This document shows positions 1-7,727 of a stretch of DNA of 14,513 nucleotides, piece by piece. The number at the start of each line of letters is the position of its first letter. Within the stretch, counting starts at the first letter, position 1. The DNA lies in assembly GCA_022827325.1 (NCBI GenBank), contig JAJDTE010000103.1:1-14513 (forward strand), in the 5' to 3' direction. The notes below the pieces were generated by a model. That model worked only from the letters and a program-made list of their open reading frames with translations. It did not search any database and was not told the DNA's origin. This DNA comes from VYFG01 sp022827325 (GTDB taxonomy: Bacteria; Pseudomonadota; Gammaproteobacteria; Arenicellales; Poriferihabitantaceae). A program made the translations under genes and the position numbers.

Positions 1-1
1 C

Positions 2-958
2 TTCTTCGACAGCAGCCAGGTCCACGGGGCATTGCCCTATGCATCGCTGGTTCCGGCCCTGATCGACGCGCATCACCGCGATGTGGACCTCTCCCAGAGC
101 CTGCTCCAGACGCAGCCGAGCGCCGGGGGAGGCGAGGACATTTTCCTCAGCCTGCCGGCCTGGCAATGCGGACATGCGCTGGGGGCTAAGCTGGTGACGG
201 TCTTTCCGCACAACGAGTTCAACGGCAGCGGACTGCCGTCGGTCCAGGCCGTGTTCGTGCTGTTCGACGGCGGTGACGGCAAGCCCATGGCGGTGGTGGA
301 CGGTACCGCGCTGACGCTGCGCAAGACCGCGGCCGACTCCGCCGCCGGCAGCCATTTCCTGGCCCGCGAGGACTGCGAATCCCTGCTGGTGGTGGGCGCC
401 GGCGCACTGGCGCCGCACCTGACCATGGCCCACCTGGCGGTCCGTCCCGCCATCCGCCGGGTGGCCGTCTGGAACCGCACCGCGTCCCGGGCCGCGAGCA
501 TGGTCCGGGACCTTGACCTTCCCGGCATCGAACTCACCGCCGTCCGGGACCTCGAGGCCGCCGCCCGCGAGGCCGACCTGATCACCTGCGCCACCATGGC
601 GACGGAGCCGCTGATCCTGGGAAAGTGGCTGAAGCCGGGTACGCACCTCGACCTGGTGGGCAGCTTCCGCACCGACATGCACGAATGCGACGGGGAGGCC
701 ATCGGTCGCTCCTCGGTGTTCGTGGACTCCCCCTGGAGCGCGCTCGAGGACTCGGGAGAACTGGTCACTGCGTTCAACGAGGGCACGTTGTCGAGGGAGG
801 ATATCCAGGCCGATCTGTTTGACCTTGCGCGCGGAAAACATCCCGGCAGGCGATCGGGCCAGGAGATCACCGCATACAAGAACGGCGGGGGCGGCCACCT
901 GGACCTGATGGTGGCCGGGATATTGATGTCGGAGGATTCCTCCGGGCCGGCGGGGTGA
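2..958 (+). CDS. Ornithine cyclodeaminase / mu-crystallin family protein (5' end outside window)
   Basis: NAD(P)-dependent ketimine reductase or ornithine cyclodeaminase family. Members convert ornithine to proline with loss of ammonia, or reduce cyclic imino acids such as delta1-pyrroline-2-carboxylate. The frame is open from base 2 and reads FFDSSQVHGALPYASLVPAL, the usual N-terminal start of the family, so the true start codon lies upstream; the TTG at 32 is not credible. The substrate-side segment DGTALTLRKTAADSAAGSHF and the Rossmann glycine motif VVGAGALAPHL (about 377-420) are clear, followed by VWNRT and the ITCATMATEPL segment. Only a few N-terminal residues appear missing. It converges on the flavoprotein gene with a 70-bp gap. 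Sequence alone cannot separate cyclodeaminase from pyrroline/piperideine-carboxylate reductase; the GALAPHL-type proteins are often the reductases, which is inference here. Confidence 0.88.
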   Translation, partial: FFDSSQVHGALPYASLVPALIDAHHRDVDLSQSLLQTQPSAGGGEDIFLSLPAWQCGHALGAKLVTVFPHNEFNGSGLPSVQAVFVLFDGGDGKPMAVVDGTALTLRKTAADSAAGSHFLAREDCESLLVVGAGALAPHLTMAHLAVRPAIRRVAVWNRTASRAASMVRDLDLPGIELTAVRDLEAAAREADLITCATMATEPLILGKWLKPGTHLDLVGSFRTDMHECDGEAIGRSSVFVDSPWSALEDSGELVTAFNEGTLSREDIQADLFDLARGKHPGRRSGQEITAYKNGGGGHLDLMVAGILMSEDSSGPAG

Positions 959-1028
959 ATCGCCGGCACATGCACCCGCTCAACCGCGCTGCCCCCTGCC
1001 CCTCCCCGCGGCGCCGCTGACCCGCCCG

Positions 1029-3062
1029 TCACATCACCGAACACAGCCTGAGGGCATCGAAGATCGCCGCCGCCAGGTTGCGGCTGGACTCGGCGTCGCC
1101 GATCCGGTACAGGGCGTATCCGTTTTCTCCGCCTGTGTGGGGCTGGGGATCGCCCGCCAGCAACGCATCCAGGTCGGTGACCCCGTCGTTGACCGCATCG
1201 CACCTGAGCGCCTGGAACAACTCGTCGGCGGGCACCGTGCCATGCTCCACCACGACCTGCATCGCCGACAGCGTCATCGGCTCTCCGGTCAGTTCATGGT
1301 GAAAGCGGGCCAGCAGCCGATCCCCGTCCCGCTCCACGCCGGTGAGCCGTCGCTCCAGGATCGGCACGATCCCCTTCCTGGCAAACTCCCGTTTCCAGAT
1401 CACCCGCTCGCCGTAAGGCAGTTCCACCCCGGGCCGATCGTCCAGCAACACCAGTTTCATTTCCCTGCCGGCCTCCCGGCAGACTTCCGCCACGGTCAGC
1501 GCGGGATGCCGCCCGGTGCCGTCATAGATCACCGTCTCGTCCACCGGCGGGATCATCCCGCTGAGCACATCCCAGGCCGGGGTCACCAGTTCATGGCCGG
1601 ACAGCCATTCGAGATCCGGCACGCCGCCGGTGGCGATGATCACGATGTCCGGGTTTTCCGCGGTGACGTCCGCCGCCTCCGCATAGGCATTGAGACGCAT
1701 GTCGACACCAAGGTGCCCGAGTTCGTTCCGCCGCCAGTCGATGACGCCGCCGACATCCCCCCGCCAGCTCGCCCTGCCGGCCATGCGAAGCTGCCCGCCA
1801 AGATCATCCGCCGCCTCGAACAGGATGACGTCGTGGCCCCGGCTGCCGAGCACCCTGGCGGCTTCCAGTCCCGCGGGGCCCCCGCCCACAACCACGCACC
1901 TGCGGCCCGGTGTCTGCGACCTGCCGATGACCTGGGGCCATCGCTGTTCCCGTCCGGTGGCGGCGTTGTGTGCACAGGTGGGCCGGGTGTCTCCCATGCA
2001 ATGGGTCATCCCGACGCAGGGCCGGATGCGCTCCTCCTCTCCCCGGGTCAGCTTGTTGACGATTTCCGGGTCCGCAATGTGCCCCCGGGTCATGGCAACC
2101 ATGTCGAGCAAACCCTCACGGATGGCATAACGGGCGGTGGCGAGATCGGTGATCCGCGCGGCGTGAAACACCGGCAGACCCACTTCGCGCTTGAATGCGC
2201 CCGCCTTCTCGAGCCAGGGCGCGATGGGTGAGGCCATACCCGGCATGCAATCGGTGACCAGTACCAGTTCGGTGTCGATGCGGCCGTAGTTGACATTGAA
2301 GTAGTCCACCAGCCCCGATGCCTGGAAACGCAGCGCCATGGACACGCATGCCTCGAAATCCAGTCCATCCTCCAGGGTTTCGTCGATGGGGAAACGCATG
2401 CCGACGATGAAGTCGTCCCCCACCCGGCGGCGGACTTCCTCGTGCACCTCGATGCCGAAACGGCAACGGTTTTCCTCGGAGCCGCCGTAGGCGTCCGTTC
2501 GCCGGTTCGTGGCCGGTGATAGGAACTGGCCGATCAGGTGCCCGCAGATCATGGTCTCCAGGCCCTCCAGTCCGCCTTCCCTGGCACGCCAGGCCGCGTC
2601 GCCGAAGGCCCGGACGACGCGCGCGATGTCGTGCCGGTCCATTTCCCGGGGAAAGCTCCGGTGCCCGGTTTCCCGCACCACCGAGGGCGCCAGGGTGGGG
2701 AGCCAGTTCTGACTCAGGGACTCGCCGCGACGCCCGAGGTGCGTCAACTGGATCATGATCGCCGCACCGGCATCGTGGACCCGCCGGGAAAACTGCGCCA
2801 GGTAGGGGATGATGCGGTCCGAGGACATGTTGAGCTGCCCCGACTGCCAGGTGGAATCCGGCGCCACGTAGGCCGAGCCGCCGAACATGGTCAGACCGAT
2901 GCCGCCCCGCGCCTTCGCCTCGTGATAGGCCTGGTAGCGTTCCGCCGGCATGCCGCCGTCCTCCTCCAGGCCGCAGGCATGGCTGGTGGACATGATGCGG
3001 TTGCGGAAGCGCTTGCCGCGGATCGTGAAGGGACTCAACAGGGGGTCCTTCGAACTGGACAT
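1029..3062 (-). CDS. FMN/Fe-S/FAD oxidoreductase, trimethylamine dehydrogenase / 2,4-dienoyl-CoA reductase type
   Basis: 677 aa, the full size of this multidomain family. Residues 1-~345 form an Old-Yellow-Enzyme-like TIM barrel: PFTIRGKRFRNRIM at the N-terminus, and GQFLSPATNRRTDAYGGS with ENR-RF, the FMN/substrate face. A cysteine cluster follows (C349, C355, C363, then AHNAATGRE). Next comes an FAD/NAD(P)-type Rossmann motif, VVVGGGPAGLEAARVLG, at about 390-406. Relatives oxidatively demethylate tri/dimethylamine or N-methylproline-type substrates, or reduce 2,4-dienoyl-CoA. The HAATGRE-type Fe-S tail and the RIMSTSHA... start favour the amine/N-methyl-amino-acid demethylase branch (inference). 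One cluster cysteine is replaced by Met352 relative to TMADH. The start ATG at 3062 is preceded by only a poor ribosome site. It is divergent from the ThDP gene and convergent with the cyclodeaminase-like gene; a shared role in N-methylated amino acid use is possible but unproven. Confidence 0.85.
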   Translation of the reverse strand: MSSSKDPLLSPFTIRGKRFRNRIMSTSHACGLEEDGGMPAERYQAYHEAKARGGIGLTMFGGSAYVAPDSTWQSGQLNMSSDRIIPYLAQFSRRVHDAGAAIMIQLTHLGRRGESLSQNWLPTLAPSVVRETGHRSFPREMDRHDIARVVRAFGDAAWRAREGGLEGLETMICGHLIGQFLSPATNRRTDAYGGSEENRCRFGIEVHEEVRRRVGDDFIVGMRFPIDETLEDGLDFEACVSMALRFQASGLVDYFNVNYGRIDTELVLVTDCMPGMASPIAPWLEKAGAFKREVGLPVFHAARITDLATARYAIREGLLDMVAMTRGHIADPEIVNKLTRGEEERIRPCVGMTHCMGDTRPTCAHNAATGREQRWPQVIGRSQTPGRRCVVVGGGPAGLEAARVLGSRGHDVILFEAADDLGGQLRMAGRASWRGDVGGVIDWRRNELGHLGVDMRLNAYAEAADVTAENPDIVIIATGGVPDLEWLSGHELVTPAWDVLSGMIPPVDETVIYDGTGRHPALTVAEVCREAGREMKLVLLDDRPGVELPYGERVIWKREFARKGIVPILERRLTGVERDGDRLLARFHHELTGEPMTLSAMQVVVEHGTVPADELFQALRCDAVNDGVTDLDALLAGDPQPHTGGENGYALYRIGDAESSRNLAAAIFDALRLCSVM

Positions 3063-3094
3063 GGTGGCAGGCAGGGGGAATGACGAACCGGCGA

Positions 3095-3124
3095 AGCATG
3101 CAACCCGGCTGCGGGTATTGTCAA
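3095..3124 (-). promoter_or_regulatory. Candidate sigma70 promoter of the flavoprotein gene
   Basis: Reading the minus strand, a perfect -35 box TTGACA (3119-3124) is followed after 18 bp by CATGCT (3095-3100), a weak -10. It would give a leader of roughly 25-30 nt before the ATG at 3062. The -35 is consensus; the -10 is poor, so the assignment is tentative. Confidence 0.35.
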
Positions 3125-3305
3125 TGCAAGTCGTGATTACTTCCGGTCATCCCGGCCATGGACGGAACCGGACTGCCCATGCCGGCGTATCCCATGACAG
3201 GCCGTACCCGCGATCCCGTTTCCATCAACCGGTGACATCCGTCTGCGTGGGATGCAATAGGAGCAGGGGCGGGGAACCATGGTCATATGGGGGATGGGAC
3301 ATGCG

Positions 3306-3311
3306 TATAAT
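3306..3311 (+). promoter_or_regulatory. Candidate -10 box (TATAAT) of the ThDP enzyme gene
   Basis: A perfect TATAAT sits 32 nt upstream of the ATG at 3344, a normal leader length. The region 16-18 bp upstream has no good -35 match, so an activator may be needed or the hexamer may be chance. Confidence 0.4.
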
Positions 3312-3343
3312 TCAGCAAACCAAACTGGCCGGCCGGTTTCAAC

Positions 3344-4966
3344 ATGCGTAGCGGTGGCAGGATACTGATCGATGGCTTGCTCGGTCTGGGCGCGGACACC
3401 GCGTTCTGTGTGCCGGGTGAAAGCTTTCTCGCTGCACTGGATGCAATTTACGGGCACCATGGCCGTTTTCGCCTGGTCACCTGCAGGCAGGAGGGCGGCG
3501 CCGCCTATATGGCCGAAGCCTGGGGCAAACTGACCGGGCAGCCCGGCATCTGTTTCGTCTCCCGGGGGCCCGGGGCAGCCAATGCCATGGTGGGCATACA
3601 TACCGCGTACCAGGATTCCACGCCGATGATCTGTTTTGTCGGCCAGGTTCCCAGGGGCTTCCGGGGCCGGGAGGCTTTCCAGGAACTGGACTATCACCGG
3701 GCATTCGACGGGATCGCCAAGCAGGTCATCAGCATCGACGACGCCCGCCGGATCCCGGAACAACTGAACCATGCGTGGCAATGCGCCACGGGTGGCCGGC
3801 CGGGCCCGGTGATGGTGGTGCTGTACGAGGACATGCTCCGTGACGAGGTGGATGTGCCCGACATTCCCCAGTCGGATTTCCATAGCCAGGCCCGGTTCGC
3901 CGCAGCGCCCTCACCCGCCGCGGTCGACCGGGTGGTCGACCTTCTGGGGAAATCGGAACGGCCACTGATCATCTGCGGGGACAGCAGCTGGAACCAGGAT
4001 ACACTGGTCCTGCTGACCCGGGTCGCGGACCGGCACCAGATTCCCGTAGCCGCCGCATTCCGGCGCCAGGACGCGTTCGACAATACCCATACCAACTACA
4101 TCGGCGAACTGGGTCTCATGGTATCGCCGGTCCTGCAGGAGTACCTTCCTGCCGCCGACCTGCTGCTGGTCATTGGCCCAAGGCTCGGTGAAATGACCAC
4201 GCAGGGCTATGAAATCATCCCCCCGGCGATCGGTTTCACCGACCAGCAGGTGGTGCATGTTCACCCGGGCGCCGAGGAGATGAACGCGGTTTTTCATGCC
4301 GATATCTCCGTGACCAGCACCAGCCTGGCCTTCCTGTCCGCCATGCAGCATGTTTCCGTACGGGACGCCGGTCGCCGCATGATGATCAAGTCGCTGCACG
4401 AGCGCTACCAGCGCTGGGTGGACGAACCGGTGAGCGATGACCAGGCGGTTCGCATGGATGCGATCTGCTCCCATATCCGGAAAACCCTGCCGGCGGAAGC
4501 CGTGATCACCGTGGGTGCCGGCAGCTACACCTCCTGGGGTCAGCGTTTCTACCAGTACAGGCAGTCGGGGACCCAACTGGGTTCCACCAATGGCACCATG
4601 GGGTACAGCGTTCCCGCCGCAGTGGCGGCGAAACTGCTCAGGCCGGAAGTTCCTGTCGTGTCCTTCAACGGTGACGGCTGCTTTCTCATGAACGGCCAGG
4701 AGTTCGCGACCGCGGTGAAATACGGGTTGCCAATCGTGTTCCTGGTCATCAACAACAACCGCCTCGGCTCAATCCGCAATCACCAGGAACGGTATTATCC
4801 CGGACACGTCGTCGGCACGGACCTGATGAATCCGGATTTCGCCCGCCTGGCCGAGGCCTACGGGGGCCGGGGATATGTCGTGACCTACACCGAGGAATTC
4901 ATGCCGGCTTTTGCCGCCGCGCTTGAGGACAAGGTTCCCTCCATCATTGAAATCCGGGTGGAATGA
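3344..4966 (+). CDS. Thiamine-diphosphate-dependent enzyme, acetolactate-synthase-like (ThDP lyase/decarboxylase)
   Basis: 540 aa with the three-domain layout of the acetohydroxyacid synthase/benzaldehyde lyase/oxalyl-CoA decarboxylase superfamily. The N-terminal Pyr domain carries the ThDP-activating glutamate, E50 in TCRQEGGAAYMAEAWG, followed by FVSRGPGAANAMVGIHTAYQD. A central domain (about 190-330) contains the PLIICG segment. The C-terminal PP domain has the metal/ThDP motif GDG (443-445) followed by VINNNRLGSIRNHQ. Such enzymes split or form carbon-carbon bonds next to a keto group. The start ATG fits the family N-terminus, though no strong Shine-Dalgarno is visible. It precedes an operon with a class III CoA-transferase, a pairing known for oxalyl-CoA/2-hydroxyacyl-CoA lyases, but it also resembles generic 2-oxoacid decarboxylases such as AruI-type proteins. 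It is unlikely to be the housekeeping AHAS, as no small subunit is nearby. Substrate unknown. Confidence 0.88.
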   Translation: MRSGGRILIDGLLGLGADTAFCVPGESFLAALDAIYGHHGRFRLVTCRQEGGAAYMAEAWGKLTGQPGICFVSRGPGAANAMVGIHTAYQDSTPMICFVGQVPRGFRGREAFQELDYHRAFDGIAKQVISIDDARRIPEQLNHAWQCATGGRPGPVMVVLYEDMLRDEVDVPDIPQSDFHSQARFAAAPSPAAVDRVVDLLGKSERPLIICGDSSWNQDTLVLLTRVADRHQIPVAAAFRRQDAFDNTHTNYIGELGLMVSPVLQEYLPAADLLLVIGPRLGEMTTQGYEIIPPAIGFTDQQVVHVHPGAEEMNAVFHADISVTSTSLAFLSAMQHVSVRDAGRRMMIKSLHERYQRWVDEPVSDDQAVRMDAICSHIRKTLPAEAVITVGAGSYTSWGQRFYQYRQSGTQLGSTNGTMGYSVPAAVAAKLLRPEVPVVSFNGDGCFLMNGQEFATAVKYGLPIVFLVINNNRLGSIRNHQERYYPGHVVGTDLMNPDFARLAEAYGGRGYVVTYTEEFMPAFAAALEDKVPSIIEIRVE

Positions 4967-4982
4967 GACCCGGCATCGACGT

Positions 4983-5000
4983 CCGCCACGCCCCTGGCGG
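4983..5000 (+). other. Short stem-loop after the ThDP gene
   Basis: CCGCCA and TGGCGG pair around a 6-nt loop 16 bp after the stop codon. No T-run follows, so it is at best a weak or Rho-assisted terminator. Confidence 0.25.
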
Positions 5001-5029
5001 TTGCCCCGCACGATCGGTCCCCGGAGTTC

Positions 5030-5038
5030 TGCTACAAT
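5030..5038 (+). promoter_or_regulatory. Candidate extended -10 promoter (TGCTACAAT)
   Basis: TG-N-TACAAT matches an extended -10 element, which can work without a good -35 box. It lies about 115 nt upstream of the small repeat-protein gene at 5153, giving a fairly long leader. No clear -35 hexamer is seen at 16-18 bp. Confidence 0.35.
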
Positions 5039-5152
5039 GCCGCGTGGCTTCTGCCGTGACCGGTCGCTTTTTGGGGTGGTGCGCACGATAAAAAACCGGG
5101 GCCGTGTGGCGAAAGCACAACAAAACACCAATCTTCGGGAACGACTACAACA

Positions 5153-5686
5153 ATGAAACCCCTCGCCTACATCATGGCGGCAATGGGACTGGCACTTGCC
5201 CTGACACTGCCCCCGTCCGTGTTAGATTCCGAAAACGTCGACCAAGAGCTGTCAACCGTCGCTCCATTGCCCCCGGAACCCGCGGTCCATACCGTGGCGG
5301 AAATGCCGGAACAGGAGCATGCCGCGGAGCTTGCAGCACAGGTGGTGCCCGGACAGGAGCATCAACCGGAGCTTGCAGCGCAGGAGATGACCGGACAGGA
5401 GCATCAGCCGGAGCTTGCAGTACAGGAGGTGACGGAGCAGGTGCACATCCCGGTACCAGCAGGGCAGGAGCCCCTCCCGGCATACGCCGGGAAGGCAATG
5501 ACGGGGCAGGAGTACATGCTGGAACATGCCCGAGTCGCGCAGCAGACCAACGGCTGCTTTGACGTCATGATGGGCATGGGCTGCCGCATCCAGAGCCAGA
5601 TTCCGGTCTGGAACCAGTTTGCCGCCGTATTCGCCAGCCATTTCGGCATCACCTGCCCTGTCGGCACTGCCACCCTGCAACTCTAG
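5153..5686 (+). CDS. Small probably secreted protein with 14-residue tandem repeats (unrecognised)
   Basis: 177 aa, not matched to any family I know. The first ~22 residues (MKPLAYIMAAMGLALALTL...) have one Lys then a hydrophobic stretch, like a signal peptide or a single membrane anchor. Residues ~53-110 hold about three good copies plus degenerate ones of a 14-residue repeat of the form QEHQPELAAQEMTG, rich in Gln, Glu and Pro and probably unstructured. The last ~45 residues (from NGCFDVMMGMGCRIQS) change character, with Cys in C-F-D, G-C-R and T-C-P contexts, and may be a small folded or disulfide-bonded domain. The Glu/Gln linker with an N-terminal anchor suggests a cell-envelope or periplasmic tether. 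Other frames across the repeats also stay open, so coding rests on the signal-like start, the regular 14-aa period and the composition. It stands apart from the ThDP gene and the downstream operon. Confidence 0.6.
   Translation: MKPLAYIMAAMGLALALTLPPSVLDSENVDQELSTVAPLPPEPAVHTVAEMPEQEHAAELAAQVVPGQEHQPELAAQEMTGQEHQPELAVQEVTEQVHIPVPAGQEPLPAYAGKAMTGQEYMLEHARVAQQTNGCFDVMMGMGCRIQSQIPVWNQFAAVFASHFGITCPVGTATLQL
5311..5436 (+). repeat. 42-bp tandem repeat (three copies) inside the small protein gene
   Basis: ACAGGAGCAT recurs at 5311, 5353 and 5395, exactly 42 bp apart, each followed by a CGGAGCTTGCAG-type segment. The unit encodes 14 residues, so copy-number change would keep the frame. A fourth, degenerate copy follows to about 5478. 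Confidence 0.8.
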
Positions 5687-5742
5687 GAAGGCATCCGGCG
5701 GTGATAGAGGGAGGTTTCACCGGCCGGCCCGCGATGGTGGCA

Positions 5743-5759
5743 ACCGCGATTTTCGCGGT
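5743..5759 (+). other. Perfect 7-bp stem-loop upstream of the SDR operon
   Basis: ACCGCGA and TCGCGGT pair perfectly around a TTT loop, 57 bp after the small protein stop. The run after the stem is not T-rich, so it may be a weak terminator or a dyad operator for the following operon. A perfect 10-bp palindrome TGATGCATCA follows at 5773-5782, 30 bp before the SDR start. Confidence 0.4.
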
Positions 5760-5812
5760 ATCCTTCGGTGTGTGATGCATCATCCTGTGCCCTGCAACTG
5801 CAAGCATGAACC

Positions 5813-6592
5813 ATGCTGAATGACAAGACCGCCGTCATCACGGGCGCCGCCCGGGGAATCGGCTTGGCCTGCGCCAGGAGATTCGTCGAGGAGGGTGCGA
5901 ATGTCGTTCTTTCCGATATCGACGACGAGGCGGGTCAGGCCGCGGCGGCCTTGCTTGGTGAAAGGGCCGTATACCGCCGCTGCGACGTCTGCCACAAGCC
6001 GGAGATCGAGGCCCTGCTTGACTACGCCCGGGACCGTTACGGCCGCGTGGACACGGTCATCGCCAATGCCGGTATCGTGCATGCGGCGGACATCCTTGAA
6101 CTGGAGGAGAAGGACTTCGACCGTGTCATCGACATCAACCTCAAGGGCGTTTTCCTGACCGGGCAGGCCGCGGCGAAGCTGATGGTCGGCCAGGAACCCG
6201 ACCGGGAGGAATCCCGCGGCACGATCATCAACATGTCCTCGGTCAACGCTATCCTGGCCATCCCCGCCATTGCGCCCTACGTCATCGCCAAGGGCGGCGT
6301 GAACCAGTGGACCAAGGTACTGGCCATTCGCCTGGCACCGGAGAAGATCCGGGTCAACGGGATCGGGCCGGGCTCCATCAATACCGAGATGTTCCGGACA
6401 ATCGCGGACAACCCGCAGAAAAGGGTTGAGGTCATGTCCCGCACCCCCATGCAGCGGGCAGGGGAGCCTGACGAGGTGGCCCGGGTGGCGGTATTTCTTG
6501 CCAGCGCCTATTCCAGCTATGTGACCGGTCAGACCGTGTATCCGGACGGGGGCCGGCTCGGCCTGAACTACGTGGTCCCGGTCAGGGAATAA
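5813..6592 (+). CDS. Short-chain dehydrogenase/reductase (SDR)
   Basis: 259 aa, classical SDR. The cofactor motif TGAARGIG lies at residues 10-17 (GxxxGxG type). A conserved SDID follows beta2, with an acidic residue suggesting NAD(H) preference. NAG occurs in VIANAGIV. The catalytic triad is S143 (NMSSVNA), Y156 and K160 (YVIAK), then NGIGPGSINTEM and the C-terminal VYPDGG. It oxidises or reduces a hydroxyl/keto group of a small metabolite. First gene of a compact operon: 16 bp separate it from the CoA-transferase. The substrate cannot be read; sugar/polyol, hydroxy-acid or 3-hydroxyacyl substrates are all possible. The ATG at 5813 is the natural start because the glycine motif begins right after it; the ribosome site is weak. 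Confidence 0.92.
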   Translation: MLNDKTAVITGAARGIGLACARRFVEEGANVVLSDIDDEAGQAAAALLGERAVYRRCDVCHKPEIEALLDYARDRYGRVDTVIANAGIVHAADILELEEKDFDRVIDINLKGVFLTGQAAAKLMVGQEPDREESRGTIINMSSVNAILAIPAIAPYVIAKGGVNQWTKVLAIRLAPEKIRVNGIGPGSINTEMFRTIADNPQKRVEVMSRTPMQRAGEPDEVARVAVFLASAYSSYVTGQTVYPDGGRLGLNYVVPVRE

Positions 6593-6608
6593 GGGCCCGA
6601 AGCGGAAG

Positions 6609-7727
6609 ATGAGCGGCGCCCTCGAAGGCCTCCTGGTGGTCTCCGTGGAGCAGGCTGTCGCTGCGCCGTTCTGCAGTGCGAGGCTCCGGGAGGCCGGTGC
6701 CCGGGTCATCAAGGTAGAGCGTCCAGGGGGTGATTTCGCCCGGGCCTACGACGGCGTAGCAGGCGGAGACAGTTCCTATTTCTTCTGGCTGAACCAGGGC
6801 AAGGAGTCCCTGGAGCTGGATTTCAAGAACCCGCCGGATGCGGAACTGCTGGAGAGAATCATCGGACGTGCGGATGTGCTGATCCAGAATCTCGCGCCGG
6901 GGGCGCTGGCCCGGTCGGGTTTCGACCCTGCCGCGCTTCGCGAGCTTCATCCGCGCCTGATCACCTGCGAAATTTCCGGCTACGGCAACGGTCCGGGAGG
7001 CCGGGACCTGAAGGCCTATGACCTGCTGGTGCAGGGTGAATCCGGCCTGGTCAGCATATCCGGCGGAGAGAACGAACTCGGCCGGATCGGTGTATCCATC
7101 TGCGACATCGGCGCCGGCATGACCGCCCACGCTGGCATCCTGGAAGCACTGCTTGAACGGGTGCGGACCGGCAGGGGATCGGCAGTGGAGGTGTCGCTGT
7201 TCGGGGTCGCCGCGGACTGGATGACGGTGCCCCTGCTCCATCACGACTACGCCGGCCAGGCGCCCGGGCGGGCGGGACTCAACCATCCCTCCATCGCCCC
7301 TTACGGCGCCTATCCGTCCCGCGACGGGGAACTGGTGATCATCGCCATCCAGAACGAGCGGGAATGGTCACGGTTCTGCGAAGGTGTCCTGCGGATGCCG
7401 GAGATGGCCGACGGCGAGGACTTCCGTGACAACGACCGGCGGGTCGCCAACCGTCCGGCTCTGGATGAACGCATTTTCTCGGTGACGCGATCCCTCTCCC
7501 GGGAGGATCTCGTGAACCGGCTGAAGAGCGCGGATATCGCCTACGGCGCGGTCAACTCGGTGGCGGATTTTTCGCGCCACCCCGCCCTGGCACGGCGCCG
7601 GGGCACCAGTTCCGGCGGCGATGAGATCCTGTACCCGGCCAGGCCCGTCGGGGAAGCCGCAGCCGCCAGGGTGCCGCTTGCAGGCGAACACACCCGGTCG
7701 ATACGCGAGGAGTTCCGGCATGACTGA
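6609..7727 (+). CDS. Class III CoA-transferase (CaiB/BaiF family)
   Basis: 372 aa. Transfers CoA between acyl-CoA and a free carboxylate, cytosolic. Family marks: N-terminal LEGLLVVSVEQAVAAPFCSARL; VIKVERPGGDFAR; the NLAPGALARSGFD segment; and the predicted catalytic aspartate D138 in LKAYDLLVQGESGL, which forms the acyl-anhydride in this family. It continues with GVSICDIGAGM and the GRG-AVEVSLF helix. Slightly short of the ~400-residue average but complete. It overlaps the downstream dehydratase gene by 8 bp and so is translationally coupled to it. This CaiB-MaoC pair is the arrangement seen for mesaconate- or itaconate-type acid activation followed by hydration; no citramalyl/malyl-CoA lyase is present here. 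Donor and acceptor remain unknown. Confidence 0.92.
   Translation: MSGALEGLLVVSVEQAVAAPFCSARLREAGARVIKVERPGGDFARAYDGVAGGDSSYFFWLNQGKESLELDFKNPPDAELLERIIGRADVLIQNLAPGALARSGFDPAALRELHPRLITCEISGYGNGPGGRDLKAYDLLVQGESGLVSISGGENELGRIGVSICDIGAGMTAHAGILEALLERVRTGRGSAVEVSLFGVAADWMTVPLLHHDYAGQAPGRAGLNHPSIAPYGAYPSRDGELVIIAIQNEREWSRFCEGVLRMPEMADGEDFRDNDRRVANRPALDERIFSVTRSLSREDLVNRLKSADIAYGAVNSVADFSRHPALARRRGTSSGGDEILYPARPVGEAAAARVPLAGEHTRSIREEFRHD

Larger units (their letters stand above)
3063..3343. other. Divergent intergenic region between flavoprotein and ThDP enzyme genes
   Basis: 281 bp without a credible gene. It should hold the promoters of both divergent genes. A TATAAT hexamer lies 32 nt before the ThDP start; on the other strand a TTGACA box faces the flavoprotein. 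I see no convincing long palindrome or RNA structure in it. Confidence 0.6.

Noticed and set aside
73..1203. Long minus-strand open frame across the cyclodeaminase-like gene
   Set aside because: Arg/Pro/Ser-rich low-complexity translation, antisense to a clear family member in high-GC DNA.
1137..2231. Plus-strand open frame of 364 codons inside the flavoprotein gene
   Set aside because: His/Pro/Arg-rich shadow antisense to conserved domains; no recognisable motif.
5104..5562. Alternative frame with Thr/Gly/Ala repeats across the tandem repeats
   Set aside because: Any frame through a 42-bp repeat gives a periodic peptide; the 5153 frame has a signal-like start and a non-repetitive C-terminal tail.
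5780..6712. Minus-strand 310-codon frame over the SDR gene
   Set aside because: Antisense shadow of a gene with an intact SDR triad; overlaps two real genes.
7621..7719. Upstream extension of the dehydratase gene
   Set aside because: Would overlap the CoA-transferase by over 100 bp; the ATG at 7720 has AGGAG at good spacing.
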